Origin: HGM11367 sp964600435
GTDB taxonomy: Bacteria; Bacillota; Clostridia; Christensenellales; UBA1242
DNA: 64,000 bases
NCBI GenBank assembly: GCA_964600435.1
Contig: CAZRJB010000007.1
Coordinates: 1-64,000 of the forward strand
Direction: 5' to 3'
The notes under the pieces are model-generated. The model saw only the letters and a program-made list of their open reading frames with translations. It did not search any database and had not been told where the DNA came from. Below, one piece after another: positions 1 through 8,184 of the stretch (positions are counted from its first letter, which is position 1; each line of letters begins with the position of its first letter). The position numbers and the translations under genes are program-made.

Positions 1-298
1 TCCCCCTTTTAAAAAATTGATACCCTATTCTACCCCCCCCCTCGCTTTTGTCAACTAATTTACAATTGTTTCAAAAAAAACTTTTTACTGACAAAAGCAT
101 TGGGGGTTGTTTGTTTTTAAAAATGCGAGTTTGTTGTATCAAGACGCTGTTTTATTACGAGTTTCTCGTAGTTTGTTGATAATAATAACGATTATATCGT
201 ACTTTGCCAACTAAAAATACGAGCTGCTTGAATTTTTAAATTATGCTTGTTAAAACTATTATTATGTAAGGTTAAAAAAGTTTATCTAGGAGAATAAC
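1..298. other. Upstream region of XRE regulator
   Basis: No gene was found here. The stretch opens with a C-rich patch (about 43-52) and is otherwise AT-rich. It contains a perfect inverted repeat at 156-170 and two further TACGAG/TGCGAG half-sites (124-129 and 218-223). It ends with an AGGAG ribosome binding site just before the ATG at 299. Confidence 0.5.
156..170. promoter_or_regulatory. Inverted repeat, possible operator
   Basis: TACGAG-TTT-CTCGTA is a perfect 6-bp inverted repeat about 130 bp before the XRE gene. Related half-sites lie at 124-129 (TGCGAG) and 218-223 (TACGAG). Dimeric XRE repressors commonly bind such sites upstream of their own gene; that this one does is inference. 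Confidence 0.35.
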
Positions 299-628
299 AT
301 GCGACTAAAAGAGTTAAGAAAACAAAAAAAATTAACACAAGCAGAGGTTGCAAAAACATTAAATGTTGCAATTTCAACCTATAGCGGATATGAACTTGAA
401 ACCAGCGAGCCATCAATTTTAATGTTAAAAAAATTATCAAAACTATACAATGTTCCTGTTGATTACATAATTGACGCTCCCAACAACGATTATTTTTTAG
501 AATTGTGGAAATTATCTAACGAGCAACTTGAAAACTTTAAAATTATTGAAATGCTTAACAATCAAAACAACTCAATTGCAAAGGGATATTTATATAGACT
601 TTTGCAAGAACAAAATTCAACAAAATAG
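299..628 (+). CDS. XRE-family transcriptional regulator
   Basis: A 109-residue cytoplasmic DNA-binding protein. Residues 1-56 form a typical Cro/C1-type helix-turn-helix (LRKQKKLTQAEVAKTLNV, then a recognition helix with STYSGYE and the usual LSKLYNVPVDYI end). The remaining ~50 residues are hydrophilic and helical and match no domain I recognise. The start is set by AGGAG eleven bases upstream. The gene is alone on its strand and converges on recR, with a hairpin terminator between them. Inverted repeats upstream (156-170) could be its own operator. The regulated genes cannot be told from sequence; it could be an orphan regulator or a phage-type repressor relic. Confidence 0.85.
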   Translation: MRLKELRKQKKLTQAEVAKTLNVAISTYSGYELETSEPSILMLKKLSKLYNVPVDYIIDAPNNDYFLELWKLSNEQLENFKIIEMLNNQNNSIAKGYLYRLLQEQNSTK

Positions 629-650
629 GTTTATGCAAAAAATGGCAATA

Positions 651-697
651 AAAAAAATGGAGTGAAACCAAAAGTTTTTACTCCATAATTTTTTATA
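651..697. terminator. Bidirectional terminator between XRE gene and recR
   Basis: ATGGAGT (657-663) pairs with ACTCCAT (680-686), flanked by an A-run on the left and a T-rich run on the right. It lies between two convergent genes and can serve both. Confidence 0.65.
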
Positions 698-715
698 GTT
701 TTTTATTTAATATAT

Positions 716-1306
716 TTACAAATTATTTCTTAACTCCATTGCACGGTTTAAAGTTACTTCGTCGGCATATTCAATGTCTGTGCCCATGGACACACCTTGG
801 GCAAGTCTTGTTACTTTAACTCCAAAAGGTTTTAAAAGTTCAGCAATATAATATGCAGTTGTGTCGCCAGGGACATCTGGATTGGTTGCCATAACAACTT
901 CTTTTGTGTGATGTTTTTGAACTCTTGCAACCAACTCTTTTATTCTGATATCGTTTGGCGATTTATGCTCCAACGGATTAATGCATCCATGCAAAACATG
1001 AAAAGCACCGTTATAGTTTTTAAGTTTTTCCATTACAGCAATATCTTTAGGTTCAGCAACAACACAAATTGTTTCACAATTGTTTTTTAAGCAGTGGTCA
1101 CAAATTTCGGTTTCGGAAAAGTTTCCACACTCTTTGCAAAAATGAATTTTTTGTTTTGCATTTATCATGCTTTGAGCAAAAGTTTGAACATCTTCTTTGT
1201 CCATGTTTAGCACGCCGTAGGCATATCTTTGAGCGGTTTTATATCCAACACCGGGCAATGCGCGAAAAGCCGAAATAAGTTTTTCTAAACTTTCTATATT
1301 ATTCAT
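716..1306 (-). CDS. recR: Recombination mediator RecR
   Basis: A 196-residue protein of usual RecR length. The N-terminal helix-hairpin-helix (LPGVGYKTAQRYAY) is followed by a four-cysteine zinc finger near residues 57-72 (CKECGNFSETEICDHC) and a Toprim domain (VVAEPKDIAVMEK, later the variant MATNPDVPGDTTAYYIAELL). RecR acts with RecF/RecO to load RecA on gapped single-stranded DNA during recombinational repair. It is the last gene of the minus-strand run dnaX-ybaB-recR, an arrangement shared by most Firmicutes. An AAAGGA ribosome binding site precedes the start. Confidence 0.97.
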   Translation of the reverse strand: MNNIESLEKLISAFRALPGVGYKTAQRYAYGVLNMDKEDVQTFAQSMINAKQKIHFCKECGNFSETEICDHCLKNNCETICVVAEPKDIAVMEKLKNYNGAFHVLHGCINPLEHKSPNDIRIKELVARVQKHHTKEVVMATNPDVPGDTTAYYIAELLKPFGVKVTRLAQGVSMGTDIEYADEVTLNRAMELRNNL

Positions 1307-1389
1307 TAAAAAATCCTTTTAAAAAATTATTAAAAATATTTTAAAAAAATATATTATTTAATTTATTTTTAATTAATCACTTAATTATT

Positions 1390-1719
1390 TTACATTCCTG
1401 GAATTTGAGGGATGGTTGATTTTTCTTCTTTTTCAATTTGAGCAAGAGCATCATTTACGCCTGCGGTAATTAAATCTTGCAAGGTTTCCACATCATCTGG
1501 GTCAACAACTGCTTGTTTTATTGAAATGTTTTTAACTTTTCTATCTCCAGTCATAACAACAACAACCATGCCACCGCCAACTGATGCAGTAAACTCTTTG
1601 CTTTCTAGTTCTTCTTTTGCTTTTTGCATGTCTTCTTGCATTTTTTGTGCTTGACGCATTATGTTTTGTAAATTTGCGCCACCAAATCCGCCACCAAATC
1701 CACCTTTAAAATTATTCAT
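1390..1719 (-). CDS. YbaB/EbfC nucleoid-associated protein
   Basis: A 109-residue YbaB/EbfC-family DNA-binding protein, which forms dimers that coat DNA. It has the family helix MRQAQKMQEDMQKAKEELES, the strand segment with SVGGGMVVVVMTGDRKV, and the C-terminal part VVDPDDVETLQDLI. The N-terminus is unusually glycine/phenylalanine-rich (FKGGFGGGFGG). It lies between dnaX and recR, its conserved position, and is probably cotranscribed with them. The ribosome binding site is AAGGAG. Confidence 0.95.
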   Translation of the reverse strand: MNNFKGGFGGGFGGANLQNIMRQAQKMQEDMQKAKEELESKEFTASVGGGMVVVVMTGDRKVKNISIKQAVVDPDDVETLQDLITAGVNDALAQIEKEEKSTIPQIPGM

Positions 1720-1773
1720 TAAATAAATCTCCTTTTTTTATTAAATTTAAAATAAATTAAAAAATATTAAATT

Positions 1774-2121
1774 TTATTCTTCAATAATTAATTTATTTCC
1801 AAAAATGTTTTTTAATTTTGCTAAATCTTCTTGACTTTTCGACAAAATTTTTTCTTTTTTAATAATTTTGAAATTTTTTATTCCAAAATTGTTTAATGCT
1901 GAATTTAATTCTTTATAATTATCTTCTGATTTTAACAAATCATATAAAAAATCTTCTGTTGTGTTTATATAAAAAGTGTCATCAACTTTTTCTACATCTG
2001 TAATATCTCCACATGCAATATGGAGAGCCACAAGATGATGTTCTCTTAAAAACACAATAACCTTTCCCCAAATTGTTCTTGCAGACAATTTTTCACAACT
2101 GTTTTGGGCACTGCTAGCCAT
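1774..2121 (-). CDS. dnaX: DnaX tau C-terminal domain, reached by -1 frameshift
   Basis: A 115-codon open frame just downstream of the short dnaX frame. It resembles the C-terminal domain of Firmicute DNA polymerase III tau (TIWGKVIVFLREHHLVALHIA followed by a beta-rich region and FGIKNFKIIKK). Its ATG has no Shine-Dalgarno. The same frame is open back to the A10 run at 2161-2170 and lies at -1 relative to the upstream dnaX frame. Slippage there would read KRTKLEYGQLISQK and then this domain, giving a tau of about 497 residues. A sequencing error in the homopolymer would look the same, so this is either a programmed shift or an assembly artefact. Independent translation is less likely. Confidence 0.8.
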   Translation of the reverse strand: MASSAQNSCEKLSARTIWGKVIVFLREHHLVALHIACGDITDVEKVDDTFYINTTEDFLYDLLKSEDNYKELNSALNNFGIKNFKIIKKEKILSKSQEDLAKLKNIFGNKLIIEE

Positions 2122-2147
2122 TTTTTGTGATATTAATTGCCCATATT

Positions 2148-3266
2148 CTAGTTTAGTTCGTTTTTTTTTTGCATTTCACCAACTTCACTTATTGCTGTAA
2201 CAATTGCAGTTTCGAGCAATGTTTTTGGTGAAAGAGCATATTTCATTTCTGCTTCTATGCTAGAAAATATTTTCATATATTCCATCAAATCGTTGTTTGA
2301 TATTTGATTTGATTGTTGTTTTAAAAGCATAAGTGATTCATTTGACAAAGGAATCATGGACTCGCCTTCTTCACAATTTTTTAAACATAAAAGATTTCTT
2401 GCATGTAATGTTAAATTTTTTGCAAAAACCATCATGTTTTTGCCGGCATTAAAATTGTTCTGCAAAACCTCTAGGGCATTGCCAATTTCTTTTTTGTTTA
2501 GCGCTTCAAACAATTGAACATATTCTTTTGTGTCGCTTGTTCCCAAAACTTTTTGGGCGCCTTCTAGGTCAATTTTGCCCTGACAAAAAGCACTAACACA
2601 GTCGGCAACAGAAATTGTGTCACGGCAACTGCCTTCGCCCGCAAGGGCAATAAGTTTTAAAGCATCCTCAGAACAAACAATGCCTTCCTTTTTAAAAATC
2701 CCCCTAATCAAATCCATTAAAGTGTTAACTGGAATAAGCCTAAAATCAAACCTCATGCAGCGAGACAAAATTGTTTGTGGCAGTTTGTGAACTTCTGTTG
2801 TTGCCAAAATAAAGATTATATGTTCTGGTGGTTCTTCAAGTGTTTTTAAAAGAGCATTAAATGCTTGGTCGGTTAACATATGAACTTCGTCAATAATATA
2901 TACTTTAAATTTGCCGTTAACAGGCAAAAACTTAACCTTTTCTCTAATGTCTCGAATTTCGTCAACACGGTTGTTTGATGCAGCATCAATTTCAATAACA
3001 TCCACATTGTTGGACTGCTCCAAACTTTTGCACACCGAACATTCAAAGCATGGTTCACCGCCAATGTTGTGCAAACAGTTAACCGCTTTTGCAAAAATTT
3101 TTGCAGTGCTTGTTTTGCCTGTTCCACGACTGCCAGTAAACAAATATGCATGATTTATGTTTCCGCTTGCAACTTGATGTTTAAGTGTTTCTGTTATATG
3201 TTCTTGCCCCACAACTTCTGAAAATGTTGTTGGACGATATTTGCGATACAGCGCTTTATATGCCAT
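2148..3266 (-). CDS. dnaX: DNA polymerase III gamma/tau subunit, short (gamma) frame
   Basis: A 372-residue clamp-loader ATPase. Starting at MAYKALYRKYRP it has Walker A GSRGTGKT (residues ~45-52), four zinc-binding cysteines (~64, 73, 76, 79), Walker B IIDEVHML, the sensor/arginine-finger motif ILSRCMRFDF, and clamp-loader domain III. The start was chosen because AAAAGGAAC precedes the ATG at 3266; the 17 codons upstream have no ribosome binding site. The frame stops at 2148, just after C-A10-C. Full-length bacterial tau is usually 500-650 residues, so this product corresponds to gamma. It heads dnaX-ybaB-recR. Confidence 0.95.
   Translation of the reverse strand: MAYKALYRKYRPTTFSEVVGQEHITETLKHQVASGNINHAYLFTGSRGTGKTSTAKIFAKAVNCLHNIGGEPCFECSVCKSLEQSNNVDVIEIDAASNNRVDEIRDIREKVKFLPVNGKFKVYIIDEVHMLTDQAFNALLKTLEEPPEHIIFILATTEVHKLPQTILSRCMRFDFRLIPVNTLMDLIRGIFKKEGIVCSEDALKLIALAGEGSCRDTISVADCVSAFCQGKIDLEGAQKVLGTSDTKEYVQLFEALNKKEIGNALEVLQNNFNAGKNMMVFAKNLTLHARNLLCLKNCEEGESMIPLSNESLMLLKQQSNQISNNDLMEYMKIFSSIEAEMKYALSPKTLLETAIVTAISEVGEMQKKNELN
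2161..2170 (-). promoter_or_regulatory. dnaX A10 slip site
   Basis: On the coding strand the sequence is ATGC, ten A, then CGAAC. In frame this reads Gln-Lys-Lys-Asn-Glu-Leu-Asn-stop; after a one-base slip it opens the tau C-terminal frame. A GGTGA stimulatory Shine-Dalgarno-like sequence lies 6 bases upstream. E. coli dnaX uses ribosomal -1 frameshifting at A-AAA-AAG, and Thermus dnaX uses transcriptional slippage at an A-run. Confidence 0.75.
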
Positions 3267-3377
3267 TGTTGTTCCTTTTATTAAAATGTTTTTTTCTAAA
3301 CAAGCAAATTGTAGCATATAAAAATTAAAAAGGCAAGAAATTGAAATATCTTGGCGTTAATAAATTTTTTTGTTTGC

Positions 3378-3408
3378 AAAACCAACGTTTTTATTATGTT
3401 GGTTTTTT
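3378..3408. terminator. Hairpin with flanking A/T runs
   Basis: AAAACCAAC (3378-3386) pairs with GTTGGTTTT (3398-3406), followed on the plus strand by more T. It lies between the peptidase gene and dnaX and may end the minus-strand peptidase transcript. Confidence 0.45.
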
Positions 3409-3452
3409 AACATATCAGAAAATCATCAACAATTTTAGGGTTTGCAAGCAAG

Positions 3453-3543
3453 CCCTTCGCCGTTAAATTTAATTTGCATTAAATTTGGGCTCTTGCCACC
3501 GCTGGTGGCAAGAGCCCGCATGCGGAGCATGCACGGCGAAGGG
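3453..3543. repeat. Three-arm palindromic (cruciform) element
   Basis: An 11-bp outer stem (3453-3463 with 3533-3543, CCCTTCGCCGT/ACGGCGAAGGG) encloses three adjacent perfect hairpins. These are 9 bp with loop TTGC (3465-3486), 14 bp with loop GCT (3487-3517, GGGCTCTTGCCACC), and 6 bp with loop GGA (3518-3532, GCATGC). Only base 3464 lies outside stems and hairpin loops. It is GC-rich in an AT-rich genome and starts 4 bp past the peptidase stop codon. No ORF or terminator T-run explains it. Confidence 0.85.
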
Positions 3544-3547
3544 GCGC

Positions 3548-5029
3548 CTATGCGCAACCAATCACCTCTTCCCCATTAAACCAAGAATTGAAAAAACTTG
3601 TCAAATTTTTTCCACTGGCTTTGTTAAAAGCAAAAACCAAATCGTCCGGAGTCGCTTCTTTAAACTTGTTGCATTCAAAATAATAACTCAAACACTTGGT
3701 CATTTTTGATGTTCCAAGCAAATCTTTCAAATTTGCAAAAAGCAGCATTCCTTTAACATATGATAAATAAACATATTCGTTTTCAGTTGAAAACTGATTC
3801 AAACTTCTAATCATGTTTGTTGAAAAATTTGGCACAACATCTTTATACACCTTAACAAAATTTACATACATTTTTGTAGCATTGTTAAAAATCTCACTGC
3901 TAGAATGCCCATATTCAGGATATTCATCATAAAACAAAGCAGTTGTAAAATCGGTTAACCCCTCATCCAAAAACCCATATTTATATTGATTGTTTCCAAC
4001 AATACCATACCACCACTGATGACACAATTCATGCACAACCACATTGTTGTATGTATCTTGGTCAGCCAAACAATCAGAAACCAAAACCAAATTTGGATAT
4101 TCCATACCACCATGAACAAAATTTGCTTCGCAAACCGACAACGTTTCATATGGATATTTCCCATATTTTTCATTCATCGACAAAACCTTTTTAATTATTT
4201 CCATTGTAGATGTTGGCGCTTTGTCACCATAATAGAAATAACTAATTGAAACATCTTTATATGTATCACACAACGTTGTAAATTTTTCCGACAACACCAT
4301 TGCAAAATCTCTAACTTTGTTTGCAGAAATTTTGGCTGTTTTAAAATCGCCGTCATCACTCACAACTTGACTACCCGAACATGCCAAAACAAACTCCTTA
4401 GGATATGTAATCGAAACATTATAGTTTGCAATTTTGCTATAAAACGGGTCGCCATTTGAGTTATATAAATCGGTTACAAATTCGCCGTTTTCATAAACAC
4501 ACAAAACGGGATAAAAATTGCAAATGTTGATTGTGTTATCTCCGTAGCCAAGCCTGTGATTTATGTTTGCAAGAGTGGTTGAAAAACCAATTTCAAACTC
4601 CAACAACTCGTCCGGATATAGTTCTTTTCCAAATTCCACAACCAAAATATTTTCGTCTTCGCCAGAAATAGAAAATTCTGCACTTAACCCACCAACACAA
4701 ACCGACTCAATGTCAATTTTTCCATAACTTTTGCCGTTTGGATATGCCTTAACTTGGTTTGCGAGTGACACAACCGACGCTTTTGCATTCTCCCTAAATG
4801 CGTTTGGATACAAATGTAAACTCACATTTGTTAAAACATTATCTGTATAGTTATAAAACCCAACTGTTTCCTTGCCTTCAATTTTTTTGTTTTGATTGTT
4901 AAACACCAAGGTTTGGTTATAGTAGCAAAATTGCTCAGTTTGACCTAAATTGTTTGCACAAACAGCAAAAATGCCAACAGCAATACCAAAAACACAAACA
5001 CCCAACACAATCCATTTTTTATTTTTCAT
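3548..5029 (-). CDS. Membrane-anchored M1-family metallopeptidase
   Basis: A 493-residue protein with an N-terminal hydrophobic helix (IVLGVCVFGIAVGIFAVCA) that serves as uncleaved signal anchor or signal peptide, so the enzyme acts outside the membrane. It has the M1 (gluzincin) substrate motif as GGMEYPN, the zinc site HELCHQWW, and a third ligand Glu about 18 residues later (GFLDEGLTDF). M1 enzymes are aminopeptidases. It is shorter than classical APN (~850 residues) and lacks a large C-terminal helical domain, like bacterial M1-like surface peptidases. The ATG has no Shine-Dalgarno; TACATT ends 6 bases before it. A large palindrome follows the stop codon. Confidence 0.9.
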   Translation of the reverse strand: MKNKKWIVLGVCVFGIAVGIFAVCANNLGQTEQFCYYNQTLVFNNQNKKIEGKETVGFYNYTDNVLTNVSLHLYPNAFRENAKASVVSLANQVKAYPNGKSYGKIDIESVCVGGLSAEFSISGEDENILVVEFGKELYPDELLEFEIGFSTTLANINHRLGYGDNTINICNFYPVLCVYENGEFVTDLYNSNGDPFYSKIANYNVSITYPKEFVLACSGSQVVSDDGDFKTAKISANKVRDFAMVLSEKFTTLCDTYKDVSISYFYYGDKAPTSTMEIIKKVLSMNEKYGKYPYETLSVCEANFVHGGMEYPNLVLVSDCLADQDTYNNVVVHELCHQWWYGIVGNNQYKYGFLDEGLTDFTTALFYDEYPEYGHSSSEIFNNATKMYVNFVKVYKDVVPNFSTNMIRSLNQFSTENEYVYLSYVKGMLLFANLKDLLGTSKMTKCLSYYFECNKFKEATPDDLVFAFNKASGKNLTSFFNSWFNGEEVIGCA

Positions 5030-5035
5030 ATCGTA

Positions 5036-5041
5036 AATGTA
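5036..5041 (-). promoter_or_regulatory. -10-like hexamer of peptidase gene (leaderless)
   Basis: TACATT lies exactly 6 bases before the ATG and there is no Shine-Dalgarno. The -35 is not clear. See the leaderless-transcription finding. Confidence 0.35.
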
Positions 5042-5080
5042 TGAAATTAATAATATTATTATGATTAAATATTAAAGCAC

Positions 5081-5110
5081 TTGCAGTTTTTTGATGAACT
5101 GTGCTAAAAT
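5081..5110 (+). promoter_or_regulatory. Promoter of dnaD-like operon
   Basis: TTGCAG (5081-5086) and TAAAAT (5105-5110) are separated by 18 bp, about 40 bp upstream of the chosen start at 5151. Confidence 0.45.
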
Positions 5111-5150
5111 AAACATCGAAAATTATTATTCTAAACAAAAGGAAATCATT

Positions 5151-6608
5151 ATGCCATTTTGCCAATTTTCTTCAGAAAGTGTAATTTCTAACACAACAAA
5201 TGTTGATAATGTTTTTATTAACGAATTTTTGCCATATGCCAATGACGCATGTGTTAAAGTATATTTATATGGCTTATATAAATGCAACACTCCCAACACA
5301 TACGACAACACTCTAGAGGCATTTTCAAACATTTTAGGAATGGACACAGAAGACGTTTACTCCGCATTTTTATATTGGCAAGACCAAGGCCTTGTTCAAG
5401 TTTTGGCAACCGAACCATTTGAAGTTGTATACAACCCAATAAAAAGTGCAATCACCACAACAAAAAAATATAACAAAGATAAATATGCCGACTTTAACAT
5501 GCAACTTGAATCAATTTTTAAAGGCAGAAACATAACCTTAAACGAATATTATCAATACTATGAGTTTATGGAAGTTTATCACATGGAACCAGAAGCTTTG
5601 GTTTTAATAATGGAATATTGCACACGTGCAAAGGGTCCAAAAATTGGATATAGCTACATTTTAACAATTGCAAAAAACTGGGCATATGACGGCATAACAT
5701 CTTATGAAAAAGTTGACCAAAAACTTCAAGAACTAGAACAAAACTCTAGCCAAATTGGCGAACTTTTTGCAGTTTTGTCAATCAAACGTGTTGCAACTTT
5801 AGACGAAAAAGAATTGCTAAACAAGTGGCGTCAAGAATATGACTTTTCTTTTGAAACCATTCTAGGTGTTTGCAAACTCTACAAAAAGAAAAAACTTAAA
5901 CTTAACAATTTTGAAAAATTAGATGTTGTTTTAACAAAATATTACGAAATGAAACTTACATCTTTAAAAGAAATAGAAAACTACGAGTCAGAAAAAGAAG
6001 GGCTTTACAAAATTAGCAGGCAAATTTGCAAAAGCCTTGGCCTTTATTACGATAATATTGAACCAGTTAGTTCAAACTACACACAAAAATGGGTTTTAAT
6101 GGGTTTTGGCGACGAAGTTTTGTTTTCAATTGCAAACTACTGTTTTAAATCGGCAATCAGAAACCTAGACGGAATGGATGATGTTATAAACAAATTTTTT
6201 AAACTTGGCATTATAACCAGCGACGCTTTGAATCAATATTTTGAAAACATTTTAAAAATTGACAACAACATTAAACAAATTTTAGACTCTTTGGGCCTTG
6301 TTAGAAATGTTAACAAGTTTGATAGAGATTTTTATAAAACTTGGGTAGAAGAATGGCAAATGCCAACCGAACTTATAGCCCATGCAATTGAACAATCCAA
6401 AGATAAATATAATCCAATGCAATACCTAAACAAACTGCTCTCACTTTGGCACTCAAACAATGTTCAAACAATTGAGCAAGCAAACAAGCATGTTTTGTCC
6501 ACTCCTTCCGCAAAACCAACAACCCCTGCCCGCAACTATCAAAACCGAGACTATTCAAAAACAGACTTAAATGCTTTGTTTGATAATTTGGAAGAAATAG
6601 ATTTATAA
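5151..6608 (+). CDS. DnaD-like primosomal protein
   Basis: A 485-residue cytoplasmic protein. The N-terminal ~110 residues resemble the DnaD winged-helix domain (FINEFLPYANDACVKVYLY, then LGMDTEDVYSAFLYWQDQGL). The centre and C-terminus contain DnaB2/DnaD-type helical segments ending in YNPMQYLNKLL, followed by a polar tail. DnaD/DnaB proteins of Firmicutes remodel origin DNA and recruit the helicase loader. The start is at 5151 because AAAGGAAA precedes it; the 20 codons upstream have no ribosome binding site. It is the first gene of a three-gene operon with a DnaC/DnaI-like ATPase and an HD protein. At nearly 500 residues it is closer to B. subtilis DnaB in length than to DnaD. Confidence 0.85.
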   Translation: MPFCQFSSESVISNTTNVDNVFINEFLPYANDACVKVYLYGLYKCNTPNTYDNTLEAFSNILGMDTEDVYSAFLYWQDQGLVQVLATEPFEVVYNPIKSAITTTKKYNKDKYADFNMQLESIFKGRNITLNEYYQYYEFMEVYHMEPEALVLIMEYCTRAKGPKIGYSYILTIAKNWAYDGITSYEKVDQKLQELEQNSSQIGELFAVLSIKRVATLDEKELLNKWRQEYDFSFETILGVCKLYKKKKLKLNNFEKLDVVLTKYYEMKLTSLKEIENYESEKEGLYKISRQICKSLGLYYDNIEPVSSNYTQKWVLMGFGDEVLFSIANYCFKSAIRNLDGMDDVINKFFKLGIITSDALNQYFENILKIDNNIKQILDSLGLVRNVNKFDRDFYKTWVEEWQMPTELIAHAIEQSKDKYNPMQYLNKLLSLWHSNNVQTIEQANKHVLSTPSAKPTTPARNYQNRDYSKTDLNALFDNLEEIDL

Positions 6609-6621
6609 AAAGGATAAAAAG

Positions 6622-7515
6622 ATGACTGATAAAATTTTAAAAAATGCAATGACAAAAATTGACAAAAAACGCCAAGAAGCCGAAGACCGTGCCCGCCAAA
6701 ACTTGCAAGAAGCCTATAAAAATGAGCAGTTTAAAAATTTGTATAACAAACAAAAAAGTTTGGAAATTGAAATTGCAAGAAAACAAGCATATGGCGAATC
6801 AGTAAACACAACTGAGTTATCTCTTGTTTTGCAAGAAATTGAATTTTGCTTGAAAAAGATTGGTTTAAACGGAACAGACATAAAACCAAACTACGAATGC
6901 AAAGACTGCAACGACACTGGTTACATCAACGGCTCTGTTTGCAATTGCCTAAAAAAAGAAATAAACAAAGAACTTTTGTCGTTTAGCGGTTTTTCTCACA
7001 CACTTGCAACTTTTGAAGATGACAAGTTTAACAACCCCGCTTTTGAATTAATGAAAAAATGGTGCGAAGTTAAAAGCAATAAAACAAACATTTTAATTTG
7101 TGGGCACACTGGCACAGGCAAAACATTTTTAACCGAATGCATTGCCAGCAAACTAATAAGCCAATATAAATTGGTTTTGTTTACAACCGCATTCAACTTG
7201 AACAATGCAATGCTAAACTATCACATAAGTTTTGACTCCAACCGAGAAGAAAAACTAGACCCATACTTAAATTGTGAAGTGCTAATTATTGACGACCTTG
7301 GTTCAGAACCAATGCTTAAAAATGTAACACAAGAATATTTATATTTGATTATAAACGAGCGAATGTTTGCAAAAAAACCAACCATTGTAACAACCAACTT
7401 AATGCCAACCGACATTTTAAACACATATGGCGAAAGAATTTTTTCTAGACTTTCCAACAAAAAAACATCAATAATGATAAACTTAGAAAGCGAAGATTTA
7501 AGACTAAAAAAATAG
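6622..7515 (+). CDS. DnaC/DnaI-like helicase loader ATPase
   Basis: A 297-residue AAA+ protein. The N-terminal ~90 residues are helical and charged. A zinc-ribbon-like cluster follows (CKDCNDTGYINGSVCNC), as in DnaI. The ATPase core has Walker A GHTGTGKT, Walker B LIIDDLGSE, and the C-terminal arginine-finger part TYGERIFSRLSN. Loaders of this family place the replicative helicase DnaB/DnaC on origin DNA. It starts 13 bp after the DnaD-like gene, with an AAAGGA ribosome binding site, and ends 8 bp before the HD gene. It could also be called an IstB-like ATPase, but no transposase is present. Confidence 0.92.
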   Translation: MTDKILKNAMTKIDKKRQEAEDRARQNLQEAYKNEQFKNLYNKQKSLEIEIARKQAYGESVNTTELSLVLQEIEFCLKKIGLNGTDIKPNYECKDCNDTGYINGSVCNCLKKEINKELLSFSGFSHTLATFEDDKFNNPAFELMKKWCEVKSNKTNILICGHTGTGKTFLTECIASKLISQYKLVLFTTAFNLNNAMLNYHISFDSNREEKLDPYLNCEVLIIDDLGSEPMLKNVTQEYLYLIINERMFAKKPTIVTTNLMPTDILNTYGERIFSRLSNKKTSIMINLESEDLRLKK

Positions 7516-7523
7516 GAGAAAAA

Positions 7524-8117
7524 ATGGATATTCAAAAAAACAAGCAACAGTTTTTAGAAATTGCAAAAAACAACATAAAAAGAGAAGGCATTGACCTCCT
7601 TCTTGACTACCTTCAAAAAAGCGATTTTTTTGAAGCCCCAGCAAGCACAAAATTTCATTCAAGTGAAATTGGCGGGCTTTGTTATCACTCGCTTAATGTT
7701 TATAACCGATTTTTAAAAATGTTAAAAGATGAATATGGTGAAAATTGGCAAAACAAAATCAGTTTAGAAAGCGCAACAATAATTGCTCTTTTTCACGACA
7801 TTTGCAAAGTAAACTTGTATAAAACAGAATTTAGAAATGTTAAAGAAGACGGAGTTTGGGTGCAAAAACCAATTTTTGTAACAAACGACACTCTCCCATA
7901 TGGGCATGGCGAAAAATCCGTTTACATTGTTAGTGGCTTTTTGCGTTTAACCAGAGAAGAAGCAATGTCAATAAATTGGCACATGGGCGGGTTTGACACT
8001 CGCGTTAAAGGCGGATTCTATGGGCTTGAAACGGTTTTTTATTCATTTCCAACCGCACTGCTTTTTCACATTGCTGACATTCAAGCAACATATTTAGACG
8101 AAAAAATTAACAATTAA
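7524..8117 (+). CDS. HD-domain hydrolase
   Basis: A 197-residue cytoplasmic protein with an HD-type metal-phosphohydrolase core: a conserved His in GGLCYHSLNVYNR, the HD pair in LFHDICKV, and a later His in YGHGEKSV and NWHMGG. It resembles HD proteins annotated as hydrolases of nucleotides or 3'-5' nucleic acid ends (TraI_2/YhaM-like region). It is cotranscribed with the DnaD-like and helicase-loader genes (8 bp gap, AGGAG ribosome binding site), which suggests a role in replication or nucleotide clean-up at forks. The substrate is unknown. Confidence 0.8.
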   Translation: MDIQKNKQQFLEIAKNNIKREGIDLLLDYLQKSDFFEAPASTKFHSSEIGGLCYHSLNVYNRFLKMLKDEYGENWQNKISLESATIIALFHDICKVNLYKTEFRNVKEDGVWVQKPIFVTNDTLPYGHGEKSVYIVSGFLRLTREEAMSINWHMGGFDTRVKGGFYGLETVFYSFPTALLFHIADIQATYLDEKINN

Positions 8118-8184
8118 AATAATAGCAATAACAACCACACCAAATTCAAAATTGAAGTCCCCTCTTTTAAAAGCGGTTGGATGT

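Noticed and set aside
3267..3547. Signal recognition particle RNA upstream of dnaX, as in B. subtilis
   Set aside because: I looked for the conserved GGAAGGAAGCA-type core on both strands and did not see it; the region holds the palindrome instead.
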